Both the position numbers and the translations under genes were made by a program. DNA of 64,000 nucleotides, taken from assembly GCF_039555335.1 (NCBI RefSeq), contig NC_092646.1, positions 20,977,029-21,041,028 of the forward strand. Direction: 5' to 3'. The stretch comes from Amphiura filiformis. Taxonomy: Eukaryota > Echinodermata > Ophiuroidea > Amphilepidida > Amphiuridae. The notes under the pieces are model-generated. The model did no database searches, was not told the DNA's origin, and worked only from the letters and a program-made list of their open reading frames with translations. Position 1 is the first letter of the stretch, and each line of letters opens with the position of its first letter. Below are positions 33,801-44,508 of this stretch, in pieces.

Positions 33801-34532
33801 GCTATAGTTCGGCACATATAAAATCAGAATTTTTCTAAGTTTTTGAGTTCTTTTCTCAAGACGCAAGCTAACGACTATCATATCCGTTCAACACGTATAT
33901 CAAGTGCAAGGAACAAAATCTGGCTTCTAATAGACTAAATAAATTACGGGAGATATTCATCATTTTCTACCCCAGTATCCAAAGATTTATTGTCTGAATA
34001 TCAAATCGTGCATATACTGCATCTAGCACATTCACGTGTATCAGTCCCGGGTATCCATTTCAATGTCTCTGCTGTGTATTGTAATTGTTAACCGGGCGAT
34101 GTCGGTGTGCCCCTTTGCAATGATTTTTCATCAAATTTACCACCCTTTTTCATGCAAAATCAAGGACAAAATTGGGCCAAAAACAACCCCTTTTTGTGGC
34201 TTTCAATGACTAAAATGTCAAACATCCCTTTTAAATGACTAGAATTTCAAACACACTTTTTCAATGACACTAAATATTGACATAAAATTACCGGATTTTC
34301 CCAAGTACCCCTTTTATCCAAATTTAGCAGACAGCGCTAATTAAATACCCCCTATTTGCTGATTTCAAGGTCAAATTTCGCAGACAGTACAAATCAAATA
34401 CCCCCTATTTTGCCAATTTCGCGGTCCTTGCTACTGGTAAAAAAATCACCCATTTTCCGTGCTCTCATGGTTGCCAACTTTTGTGTTGAGTTGGGGGGCT
34501 GGGTTAAGCTTCAACATGCCATGCATGCATGT

Positions 34533-35826
34533 TCAAGTCTATTAATAGATTCTCGATCATGAGTGTTCAATTTGTACGCAATAGTAAATTGCGTTGAGCG
34601 CACAATGCTTGTCACTCGTCACGCTTATACCGTAAAACTATCGACGGTAAACAACATTCCGAACCAACCAATCACATCCTTCGGGGCACAGTGTCACTAG
34701 GCAGCTGACTCAAGGTCAAGGGCATGTCACGCTAGCATGTTATTCCACGAAAAATGCGACATATGCAGTGCACGCAGTAAGTATACAAGCTCATGATCGA
34801 GAAATTATTATTACAGCTATAGTATCATACCACGACTGCAGACGCGTGTTCATGACATGTATAAAATTACTATGTGCAAAACTTACACTGCAGGACAGGA
34901 ACCAGCAGCTACAGTCTCTCAGGGCAGAGAAGAACAGCATTTGTTTATATTTTGAGAGCGTGCACAGCGTAAACACAGAAGGTACCGGTGCGGTTCTTAT
35001 TGGCTGATTCAATCGTCTAACAATCATGCATGTATCTGTATTTAAATCCCGGGCGCTAATCTGATTCATTTGGCCTATTGATTATTATGCGTGAAAGAGT
35101 TGGTTGGCACTGAGCGACACTCTTGAAGGGAGCACAAAGCTATATATGCGTATATCAGTCATTATAACACTAATCAGGGCACTCGTGTCAATCAGAGCAA
35201 AAGACTAGAATTTAGTAATTAATGTGGTTCCCGTAACTTTTTTAGTGATCCCGACTTTTAGACCACTCAAGCTATATTAGGTTAAAATTGCCAATTTATC
35301 AAATTCAACTCTTGCAGCAAGGGTAAACATGTTTTAAATTATACCTTTCATTCTGCCAAGCAAGCTTTATGTTGGCACTCCAAACTTTTTTGCTGTAAAG
35401 GAACTGGATGCAGCACCGGTGCATGCCATGCAGCTCCGAAACTTTTGCATAGCATGGGTGCTTGATTTTCAAAACAAATGCTGTTCTTCTCTGCCCTGAG
35501 AGACTGCTGGTTCCTTTCGACCTGCCAAAAATCGCTTAACCCCCCTTTTTGCCTACTCATAATTATTGCCCCACCCCTTATTTGAAAAGTAACATTGATA
35601 GGGATGTTTGAAAAAAGATGCCTGACCGCCTGACCCAACTTCAGAAGATTGTACGCCCATAGAGCAGGGTTTAGTCGCTTTCAGGTGTAGCGCAAAGCAT
35701 AAACCAATTTGGCTTTTTCCATTTCCTCCTTGGACAAACTTTTTTATTTGGCTAAAGAACAGTATACTTTTATCAAAATCTTTCACCAGGACCATCAGGA
35801 CATAGAGGGCCAAAGCGACATCGGAC
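34533..35826. promoter_or_regulatory. 5' flank of the DDX60-like gene
   Basis: This is the region upstream of the first coding exon. It contains an inverted pair (CTCTCAGGGCAGAGAAGAAC near 34917 and its complement near 35485) and a partial repeat copy at 35248-35395. I cannot point to a TATA box, an interferon-type response element or a transcription start with confidence. An untranslated exon may lie here. Confidence 0.3.
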
Positions 35827-36028
35827 ATGGCGACCTGGAATGGGGAATCTGATCCTGAAGATATTCAAGACAGGTGGCAAGTTGATGATGATGATGATAT
35901 CCAGGCTTCTATGGCTTCATGGAGTACAAAAGAAAGAGTACCACTACCAGCCATTGGTGATTTTGGAACTGGGATTGAGATCTTTACAGAGCAAGGAACA
36001 CATGTACAGCATACAGATGAAGAACAAA
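35827..36028 (+). CDS. DDX60-like gene, exon 1
   Basis: Opens with ATG (MATWNGESDPEDIQDRWQ), runs 67 codons plus one base and ends at a canonical GTAAGT donor (36029). The acidic, low-complexity text (QVDDDDDIQ) suggests a disordered N-terminus ahead of the conserved part. It is assigned because its phase (one base left over) fits exon 2, which starts with two bases of a codon. The upstream sequence gives no in-frame extension that looks coding. Homology of this segment to vertebrate DDX60 is not evident, so the assignment rests on splice signals and phase. Confidence 0.6.
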
Positions 36029-36171
36029 GTAAGTCTTAATGACCATAGCACCTGCCTGTTTTAGAGTATACATATGGGTGTTACTTTATCTCAATTTCAA
36101 ATTTGCTGCCTTTGGCCTGCATGGACCAGATCATATCACAAATAATCATAATAATCATAATCATAATCATA

Positions 36172-36538
36172 ATTCCGTTTTTAAAAGTGCAAATCTTTTA
36201 AAAACTAGATTGTCTTAGCATCAGGGGATCTTAGGCAGTCATGTGCATCTGAGTGCAAAGGCTTGATTATCCTCTCAATTTCCACTTGAGTCCACTCAAG
36301 CCCACTTCAGAGTTTCTGGCCTACCTTCAGGTTTTCATGCTAATTATTAATTCAGGTCATAGTTTATAGGGTTGTTATTGTTGTCTAGCAACAAGCTCAA
36401 TTTCTTGGCCACTCACCAGTCACTTTAGTGGTGGACAGCCAATCAGGTCTTCCGTTCTTTTTTCAATTCCTTTGTTGTGGCCATAGTTTTCTTGTGATGC
36501 ACTTGCATTTCTCTTTCGATCAGACAGGACCAAAAATT
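36172..36538 (+). repeat. Ngaro split direct repeat A1
   Basis: Begins ATTCCGTTTTTAAAAGTGCA and ends at GACAGGACCAAAAATT. It matches 42161-42526 with only a few single-base differences. It is preceded by an (ATAATC)n-like microsatellite at 36141-36171. Confidence 0.92.
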
Positions 36539-36769
36539 GCTGTCTGCTGATAGTGATCTAATGATCAGATTTGGATACATGAATTGCTTATGTGATAGTA
36601 CTGTGATATTATGATACATCTAGTCGATTACTCATCAGTTTTTTGATACATTGATTGTTACTGTATTATTACTGTGTTACTGTGATACGGTGAGTCGACT
36701 GTGATACTGAAGTTAATTACTTAACAAAATTGTGATACATACATCAGTTACTGTGTTATTACTGTGATA

Positions 36770-38308
36770 ATGAGGGGGAAAAAAGCCACTAATCGGAATG
36801 CTGGTAATACAGCTAGCGCTTCCTCATTAAGACAAACAAGAGGAACTTCAGCTCCGAGACAGACGAGATCACAGGCAAATGCAATAAATCGCCTTTTGGC
36901 CTCTACTTCAAATCCGCCATCGCCTCAACCTTCGGGTAGCAATGATAATCAGCTGCTGCCGCAACAACAACTACACGACAGTGTGAACAGTTTTGCTAGG
37001 GTTAGCCAAGTTGTTAATCAGCCTACTCAACAACAACAACAACAGACTGGTAATAGCTTCCAAACTGCAATGCAACAACAGCAATGGACGCAGCAACAAG
37101 GTGGTGGTAACAATTCTGTTAGTTCTGAGTTTGGAGAATGTAGCTTGGCAGTTAACCAAATGAGTAACCAGGCATCATCGCAACAACACCAACCACTACA
37201 GCAACTATTACAGCCACCACAACAGCAACTGCTACAGCAACCACAACAGCAACCACAACAGCAACCACAACAGCAACCACAACAGCAACCACAACAGCAA
37301 GCACAACAGCAACCACAGCAGCAAGCACAACAGCAGCAACATTTGGATGCTTTTCAGCTTTTGCAAGGTCAAGCCGGTGAGCAAAGTTCTAATATTTGTA
37401 TCAGTACAAACAGTTTTGATTCTGAAACTTCAGGTACCCAAGTTAGAATTCAAAATGTATTGACATCTAATGTCCCTGTTGCATTGAATTCAATTTGTAG
37501 CCCCTTGGGTGAGCACCTGCGAAAAAACGGAAGAGAAAAAATCGTAAAGAGTGAATTTGTGGATTTTGGGGTTTTGTTAGAAAAGCGAGAATGTGCAAAA
37601 CCAGTCACAAAAGATGGCCTTGACCATTGATTCTACAGGTCAAGTAGTTATTAAAGAATCTAAGCCCCCTCGCAAAATTACATCCATTAATGCGTGGACT
37701 AGTGCATTTTTATGTTCTCTGCAGTATATTTGAGAGTCCACCCACATCGCACTCAAGAATTATTGAAATATGGGCACACAGTACGTACAGCCGCATTCAG
37801 ATTTGGGGGCAGGGGGTGGCGTGAATATGATGTACAGTTCAGAATGAGACAACAGGCACATCCTGAAAAATCTTGGGCCACAATTGATGGAGAATTATGG
37901 GCACTGTTTGTGACTATGCCGACACCATATTTCACTCCTGCCCGATTCAATTCATATGAGGGACCCTTTCAGAGATATCAAGCAAAAGGGTTTAACCCTT
38001 ATTATCGCCAGGGTAGATTTCAGTCATCAGCATCAAGCGCCCAGGGTGGGGTTCAGGGATTTCAGAAATCCAATTTTCGACCCTTTCGTTCCTTTCAACC
38101 ATCGTTGCCCTTCGGTTACAACAGAGAAGGGGGCACAGGGGGACAAGGATTTCAGAAGTCTAACTTCAGACCCTTTCACCCATCAGTGTGCTTCGACTTC
38201 AACAGAGAGGGATGTTCTAGATCCAATTGTCGATACAAACACATGTGTGCAAAGTGTAGAGAGCCCTCCCATGGCGCCAAGTCTTGCAAAAAAGGGGGTA
38301 GCAATTGA
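36770..38308 (+). pseudogene. Ngaro gag-like ORF (Gln-rich, zinc knuckle)
   Basis: Starts at ATG 36770 (MRGKKATNRN). A long Gln-rich region (CAA/CAG repeats, 37020-37340) is followed by SEFVDFGVLL. A shift to another frame gives KITSINAWTSAFL, and a shift back gives YLRVHPHRTQELLKYG and IDGELWALFV. The protein ends in an F/R-rich linker and a Cys/His segment (CSRSNCRYKHMCAKCREPSH...C), a nucleic-acid-binding knuckle. This order (VDF, W-x-x-AF, HP...LLKY, W-x-x-ID-x-ELW, Cys knuckle) matches the first ORF of DIRS/Ngaro-class elements. Two frame changes (near 37590-37610 and 37712-37728) break it. It would package or bind element RNA. Confidence 0.75.
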
Positions 38309-39900
38309 ACCAGAAACTCATAATGCCTTGGATCAATCAATACAATTATCATGTCAGAATGGTCAATGTGTATGTTGCAAGTATGTGTCACCGGTGAACA
38401 TAACCGCAATCCAGCCCTGGTTGGAAAAGTACCCAGATAAATTATCAGCATCAATTTTGAGAGATGGCTTTTCTCAAGGCTTTAAACTTGGTTATAAAGG
38501 GAATCGCTGCGCTAGAGATTCAAAAAATCTAAAATCCACAGATGAAAATCAAGAAGTAGTGATGTCCAAATTGAATAAGGAGATTAAATTGGGTAGGATT
38601 GTGGGGCCTTTTCAGGCTAAGCCGATACACAACTTGATTGTGTCTCCAGTGGGTGTGGTGCCAAAAAGTGAACCAGGTAAATTTCGCCTTATTCAGCATT
38701 TATCCTACCCAGAGGGTTCATCTATTAATGATGGTATAGACAGGGATTATTGCGAAGTTCACTATACTAGTTTTGATGTAGCTGTAAACTTGGTAATGAG
38801 AATGGGGAAGGGCGCCCTCATGGCGAAAGCTGATATCGAATCAGCCTTTAGGCTACTTCAATACATCCTGAGGATTTTTGCCTTCTTGGAATTAAGTTTA
38901 ACAACAAATACTATGTAGACAAAGCTTTACCGATGGGAGCATCATGCTCACCTGCCCTATTCGAAAAGTTTTCCACTTTTCTCGAATGGGTTGTTAAACA
39001 GGAAGCAAATACAGATAGACTATGCCATTATGCTGATGATTTCTTTTTTACAGGCTCAGCAGATGAGTCAAGTAGTCTCTCTTGTAAGAGTTTAGTAGAT
39101 TGCTTTGAAAAGGTGTGCAAAAGGTTAGGAGTCCCACTGGCAGTAGAAAAATCAGTGGGCCCCTCCTCCAAGTTGGTGTATTTAGGCCTAGAAATTGATT
39201 CAGAGCGTCAAGTTATTTCAGTACCACATGACAAACTAGAAAAAATTCAGAAAAACATCAAAGCAGCGCTAGATAAATCCAAGCTTACATTAAAAGCCAT
39301 GCAATCCCTCGTAGGTTTACTTACTTTTGTGTGTAAGGCTGTAGGCCCAGGTAGACCATTTTTGCGCCGCCTTATTGACTTGACATGTGGTGTCAAGCAG
39401 TCATGGCACAAAATTAGGTTATCTGCAGGCGCAAAAAGTGACTTGAACATATGGTTACTTTTCTTGCAACAGTTCAATGGGTCTACAATAATTCCTGAGC
39501 AATTTTGGCTTAATGACTCAGATATGCAATTATACACAGACGCCGAGTAAAGGAATTGGGTTTATGGGTTCTTTAAAGGTAGTTGGTTCCAGTCCAAATG
39601 GCCTATTGATTTTCATGTCCAAGAACGTAGCATTGCTTGGTTAGAATTCTTCCCTATTGTGGTAGCAGTTGTTCTGTGGGGTCAGAATTTAAAGGGCAAG
39701 CGTATCATCATTAGGTCAGACAATGAGTCGGTAGTTGCAATCTTAAACAAGCAAACATCAAAATGCCCAAAAATCATGTCTTTGGTGCGCTTTTTTGTAC
39801 TGCAATGTCTCAAATTTAACCTAGCATTTTAAGCTCGCCATATACCAGGTAAAGATAACAACTTAGCAGATGCTTTGTCACGTTTTCAGATGGGCGATTC
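38240..39900 (+). pseudogene. Ngaro pol: reverse transcriptase and RNase H
   Basis: Reverse transcriptase blocks run in order: IVSPVGVVPK, FRLIQHLSYPEGSSIND, MAKADIESAFRLL (first catalytic Asp), then after a one-base shift near 38853 ALPMGASCSPALFE, CHYADDFFFTG (YADD catalytic motif), VEKSVGPSSKLVYLGLEIDS. RNase H follows: LYTDAE, then a TAA stop at 39548, then GFFKGSW, ERSIAWLEFFPIVVAV, RSDNESVVAIL, and after a second stop near 39829 ARHIPGKDNNLADALSR. This is the DIRS/Ngaro type, with RNase H directly after RT and no DDE integrase. One frameshift and two stops make it inactive as read. Confidence 0.86.
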
Positions 39901-39919
39901 TGGAAAGAAGCTCCGAATG

Positions 39920-40894
39920 CAGCGAAAGCAGGAACCCCAATTCCGCAATTTCTCTGGAATCTTTAGAAGCAGAGGCGCAAATGTTACTAAAAGCATCACT
40001 GGCTGCAAGCTCAAAAATGTCATATATTCGAGCAATAGAACAGTTTAGCAGTTTCAGGGCAAAATACTGAATTTGGGCATGTGTGGCCTGCTTCAGTTTG
40101 TCAGATTGCTGCATATATTGCCCATATGTCTTCTGAGGGAAATCGCCTTCAACAATTAATTTATATGTCTCAGCACTCTCTTATGTACATAAAATTAATA
40201 TGTGGCTGGATCCAACTGACAATTTTATTGTACACAAGTTAAAATTAGGAACAAAGAGGATTAGTGAGAAAGTAGATAGCAGATGCCCTATAACTATCCC
40301 AATTTTGACCCGTTTACTTCAATATATAGATGGGTGTTGTAGTTCAGGTTATGAAGTTTCCCTGTTTAAAGCAGTCTTCTTATCAGCGTTTTTGGCTTTT
40401 TTGAGAGCAGGTGAATATACGGCAAAGTCAAAATTAGGGAATGCTCTCATATTTTGGCATTAGGGGATGTAAAATTTGATAAAAATCAGTCTTTTATGGT
40501 TCTTCAAATTAGATTTTCTAAAACTGACCAAATTGGGTCAATATCCAACATTCAAATTCATAGAGGGTCTAAACCATCGCTATGTCCAGTCGTGGCTATG
40601 AAAGAATATCTATCCAAGAGACCTTTAGGGGATGGCCCTTTGTTTATTCATTTTGCAGGGGATCCTTTAACTTATTTCCAAGTTTCATCAATGCTAAAGA
40701 AGGGAATCAGAGCATTGGGCTTGTCAGAAGCAAGTTTTAGCCCACATAGCTTCCGCATTGGCGCTGCAACATGTGCAGCAATGCACGGTGTACCAATAGA
40801 GTCAATCATGTGTATGGGTCGTTGGCAATCATCAGCAGTAAATTCATATATTAGACCCGAACGTGTGGTACATCCTGAAATGTTAGATATTTAA
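39920..40894 (+). pseudogene. Ngaro tyrosine recombinase
   Basis: The N-terminal SAM-like part reads LLKASLAASSKMSYIRAIEQ. After frame changes near 40070 and 40135 it continues STINLYVSALSYVHK, then AFLAFLRAGEY with the first catalytic Arg. A further shift near 40450 leads to LQIRFSKTDQIG, PLFIHFAG, SFSPHSFRIGAATCAA (catalytic H-x-x-R), MGRWQSSAVNSYIR (catalytic Tyr), and a stop at 40892-40894. The R...H-x-x-R...Y set is complete, so all catalytic residues are present despite the broken frame. It would integrate the circular DNA copy of the element. No DDE integrase is present. Confidence 0.85.
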
Positions 40895-41079
40895 AACATT
40901 AAGTATTATTGCATCACAAATTGTGTGTCAATTAAGGTTAAATATCGTATGTGGTTTGCAGATATTTATTCATAGAATATGCACTTTATGTATCATGTAT
41001 TTTGTAGATGTAGAATATTTTGTTTTGGCCGTATACTGTTTTCTTTCTTTGTGTTTATATTGTAGATAACAGAAGAGTA

Positions 41080-41646
41080 TTAATTATGGGGACAGCATTA
41101 TATATTGGGCGGGCTATGACAAGATACAGTTACCAGGGGCAGGCTATGTTGATTGGAAAGGAGTAAGAGGTTCACGAATGGCAGGTGTGGCGGATCGATT
41201 AAGACGCTATTTGAAGTTTAATCCAGCTCCGCTATCATCATCGTTCACCTCGGCACAAATGATCTACTCCTTAGTAGTTGTAAAGAACTTGACAAAGAAT
41301 TACAGAAAATCTTACAGGAATTAGAGAAATTCTACCGAAGCCACTCTTATATATTCGGATATTTTATCCAGACTATTCTATTATGGACAAAAGAAGTCGG
41401 TGCGGTAGAAAATGCCGCAGAAATGCAAACCAACACGCGCACAAAATCTGTAAAAGCTTGTCCAATGCCAAAGTCATTGTCCACGGGAATTACTGGTTAA
41501 CATCAAGAGATGATGGAGTGGCACCATTTAGATTTGATGGCCTTCATTTGTCAGAGCAGGGATTGGATTGGTTCAGGGCACATTTGCAGCATGCCTTGCA
41601 GTTTTTTAGGGAGCATCCTGAGGCTTTTCGGTTTCCACCTTTGTAA
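41080..41646 (+). pseudogene. Ngaro SGNH hydrolase-like ORF
   Basis: Across three frames the region shows the SGNH esterase blocks in order: GDSIIYWAG (block I, nucleophile Ser, near 41090), IVHLGTNDLL (block III, GxND, near 41230) and FDGLHLSEQG (block V, D-x-x-H, near 41535), ending at a stop at 41644-41646. An SGNH-type ORF downstream of the recombinase is a recognised accessory of Ngaro elements; its role there is not settled. At least two frame changes disrupt it. Confidence 0.75.
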
Positions 41647-41704
41647 AGTGCTTTTTGGGGGAGGGGGGGGTGGTTATGCAAGTTTCTCCATTGAGAAACT
41701 TGTA

Positions 41705-42160
41705 TGGCATTAATTCTTCTTTTGGAGATGCCTTATTATTTAATTAATTAAATTTATTGCATTTAAAATGTGGTTTTCCAATCCAATCCTCTCGGGTTGA
41801 TCCAAATATCTGTATTTGGCTTAACATAAATTATTTTGGTTAAATGTGATACAGAAGTCAACTTTTGTGTGTCCAGCCTATATGGTTGGTTGACTTGTAC
41901 ACATTTTTCCAATAATTCTTGTATTTCAATAATTTTGTTGAAAGATAAATAATTTGGAAATTGCTTGCTGTCATTAAATATCTCAATATATGTTGATGTC
42001 TTAATTTATATGAAATTGTATCATTATTTATCTTAATCATATTTATGTCTATAAAAATGTTGAATGGATAATAAGCTATTATTAAATGGTCCTCATGATC
42101 GTGGGGGTAATGCTGTGTCTAAATCATTGTTTTGTGTGTTTTCCTGATGTCTCGAGACAA
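41705..42160 (+). repeat. Ngaro split direct repeat B1
   Basis: Begins TGGCATTAATTCTTCTTTTG and ends CTCGAGACAA, directly followed by A2. It matches 43941-44395 with only two single-base indels seen. Confidence 0.92.
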
Positions 42161-42526
42161 TTCCGTTTTTAAAAGTGCAAATCTTTTAAAAACTAGATTG
42201 TCTTAGCATCAGGGGATCTTAGGCAGTCATGTGCATCTGAGTGCAAAGGCTTGATTATCCTCTCAATTTCCACTTGAGTCCACTCAAGCCCACTTCAGAG
42301 TTTCTGGCCTACCTTCAGGTTTTCATGCTAATTATTAATTCAGGTCATAGTTTATAGGGTTGTTATTGTTGTCTAGCAACAAGCTCAATTTCTTGGCCAC
42401 TCACCAGTCACTTTAGTGGTGGACAGCCAATCAGGTCTTCCGTTCTTTTTCCATTCCTTTGTTGTGGCCATAGTTTTCTTGTGATGCACTTGCATTTCCT
42501 CTTTCGATCAGACAGGACCAAAAAAT
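42161..42526 (+). repeat. Ngaro split direct repeat A2
   Basis: Same text as A1 with a few single-base differences (for example an extra C near 42498). It is contiguous with B1, which gives the internal B1-A2 junction typical of the class. Confidence 0.92.
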
Positions 42527-42715
42527 CCCACCCTCCCTCCCATTATTGGGAAGGGTATTTCAGTTAAGTTAAAAATGTCACAGATACTTCAATAAAATTG
42601 TGTCAAATTACTCCTGCTCTAAGCTTTAGGTATGTTAGATAAATGTGTTGTATAGTTTCTCTGTATGAGGGTTAATGATGAATATATACGATATGTTGGA
42701 GATTCTTCAAATCCT

Positions 42716-43822
42716 GAAGAATCTCGTCTGTAGATTGTCTCCACTTTCTACTACGCTTTGTATGGAGTCTCGTCAATACCTGATGAAACTTGTCGGTAGA
42801 TTGTCTCCACTTTCTACTACGCTTTGTATGGAGTCTCGTCAATACCTGATGAAACTTGTCGGTAGATTGTCTCCACTTTCTACTACGCTTTGTATGGAGT
42901 CTCGTCAATACCTGATGAAACTTGTCTGTAGATTGTCTCCACTTTCTACTACGCTTTGTATGGAGTCTCGTCAATACCTGATGAAACTTGTCTGTAGATT
43001 GTCTCCACTTTCTACTACGCTTTTAAAGGAAATGTATGCTTTTTATGGATTTTCTTCAAATCCTGAAGAATTTCGTCGGTAGATTGTCTCCACTTTCTAC
43101 TACGCTTTGTATGGAGTCTCGTCAATACCTGATGAAACTTGTCTGTAGATTGTCTCCACTTTCTACTACGCTTTGTATGGAGTCTCGTCAATACCTGATG
43201 AAACTTGTCTGTAGATTGTCTCCACTTTCTACTACGCTTTGTATGGAGTCTCGTCAATACCTGACGAAACTTGTCTGTAGATTGTCTCCACTTTCTACTA
43301 CGCTTTTAAAGGGAAATGTATGCTTTTTATGGATTTTCTTCAAATCCTGAAGAATCTCGTCGGTAGATTGTCTCCACTTTCTACTACGCTTTGTATGGAG
43401 TCTCGTCAATACCTGATGAAACTTGTCTGTAGATTGTCTCCACTTTCTACTACGCTTTGTATGGAGTCTCGTCAATACCTGATGAAACTTGTCTGTAGAT
43501 TGTCTCCACTTTCTACTACGCTTTGTATGGAGTCTCGTCAATACCTGATGAAACTTGTCTGTAGATTGTCTCCACTTTCTACTACGCTTTTAAAGGAAAT
43601 GTATGCTTTTTATGGATTTTCTTCAAATCCTGAAGAATTTCGTCGGTAGATTGTCTCCACTTTCTACTACGCTTTGTATGGAGTCTCGTCAATACCTGAT
43701 GAAACTTGTCGGTAGATTGTCTCCACTTTCTACTCGCTTTTTAAGGGAAATGAATGCTTTGTATGGAGTTTCTTCAAATCCTGAAGAACCTCGTCAGTAG
43801 ATTGTCTCCACTTTCTACTACG
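42716..43822 (+). repeat. 66-bp minisatellite with 284-bp higher-order unit inside Ngaro
   Basis: The basic unit is 66 bp (TAGATTGTCTCCACTTTCTA...CGTCAATACCTGATGAAACT). Every fourth unit is an 86-bp variant with CTTTTAAAGGAAATGTATGC and CAAATCCTGAAGAA. This gives 284-bp blocks starting near 42994, 43278 and 43562. Sixteen units are present. Because 66 is divisible by three, frames stay open on both strands, but nothing suggests translation. It lies between A2 and B2. Confidence 0.93.
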
Positions 43823-43940
43823 CTTTAAATGGGGTAATTAATTTTTCAGAGTTTGGAGTATCTAGCGTGATTTGATGTATTTGACAACAGATTATTTTGC
43901 CTTGTTGATAACTTAATTACTAAATGTTCATTAAATGAGC

Positions 43941-44395
43941 TGGCATTAATTCTTCTTTTGGAGATGCCTTATTATTTAATTAATTAAATTTATTGCATTT
44001 AAAATGTGGTTTTCAATCCAATCCTCTCGGTTGATCCAAATATCTGTATTTGGCTTAACATAAATTATTTTGGTTAAATGTGATACAGAAGTCAACTTTT
44101 GTGTGTCCAGCCTATATGGTTGGTTGACTTGTACACATTTTTCCAATAATTCTTGTATTTCAATAATTTTGTTGAAAGATAAATAATTTGGAAATTGCTT
44201 GCTGTCATTAAATATCTCAATATATGTTGATGTCTTAATTTATATGAAATTGTATCATTATTTATCTTAATCATATTTATGTCTATAAAAATGTTGAATG
44301 GATAATAAGCTATTATTAAATGGTCCTCATGATCGTGGGGGTAATGCTGTGTCTAAATCATTGTTTTGTGTGTTTTCCTGATGTCTCGAGACAAT
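43941..44395 (+). repeat. Ngaro split direct repeat B2 (right end)
   Basis: Matches B1 and ends CTCGAGACAAT, after which intron sequence resumes. Confidence 0.92.
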
Positions 44396-44508
44396 CATTT
44401 ATTTACCATCATAAAAACACAATATAACAAATAAACACAGCAAAAAACAGATGGGGGAGGTGACTGAAAGCAAACGATGCCTGAAAATTGTTGCACCCCC
44501 TATACATA

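Larger units (their letters stand above)
32191..34532. mobile_element. Outer inverted-repeat unit, ~2.3 kb
   Basis: AAGCTTCCAGCCCCCC...CCAACTCAACAAAGTTGGCAACC near 32205-32250 has its inverted counterpart at about 34468-34512, with related CATGC flanks. No transposase was found between. The unit encloses a smaller inverted-repeat element (32518-33800), which in turn contains a hAT MITE. The outer ends are approximate and no target duplication was confirmed. Confidence 0.45.
36172..44395 (+). mobile_element. Ngaro-like tyrosine-recombinase retrotransposon, 8.2 kb
   Basis: Complete by structure: repeat A1 (36172-36538), gag, reverse transcriptase/RNase H, tyrosine recombinase, SGNH hydrolase, repeat B1 (41705-42160), repeat A2 (42161-42526), a minisatellite, then repeat B2 (43941-44395). 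B1 ends and A2 begins at the same text that would form if the two outer ends were joined, as expected for split direct repeats copied through a circular intermediate. Integration would be by the recombinase, not a DDE integrase, and no target duplication is seen. It lies in intron 1 of the DDX60-like gene, same strand, 143 bp after the donor. All reading frames are broken by indels, so this copy is not autonomous as read. Confidence 0.88.

Noticed and set aside
36141..36171. Target site duplication for the Ngaro element
   Set aside because: The ATAATC microsatellite is not repeated after B2, and tyrosine-recombinase elements are not expected to make one.
42675..43800. Long open frames on both strands through the 66-bp array
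   Set aside because: A unit length divisible by three without stops gives open frames automatically. There is no start context, domain or codon signature.
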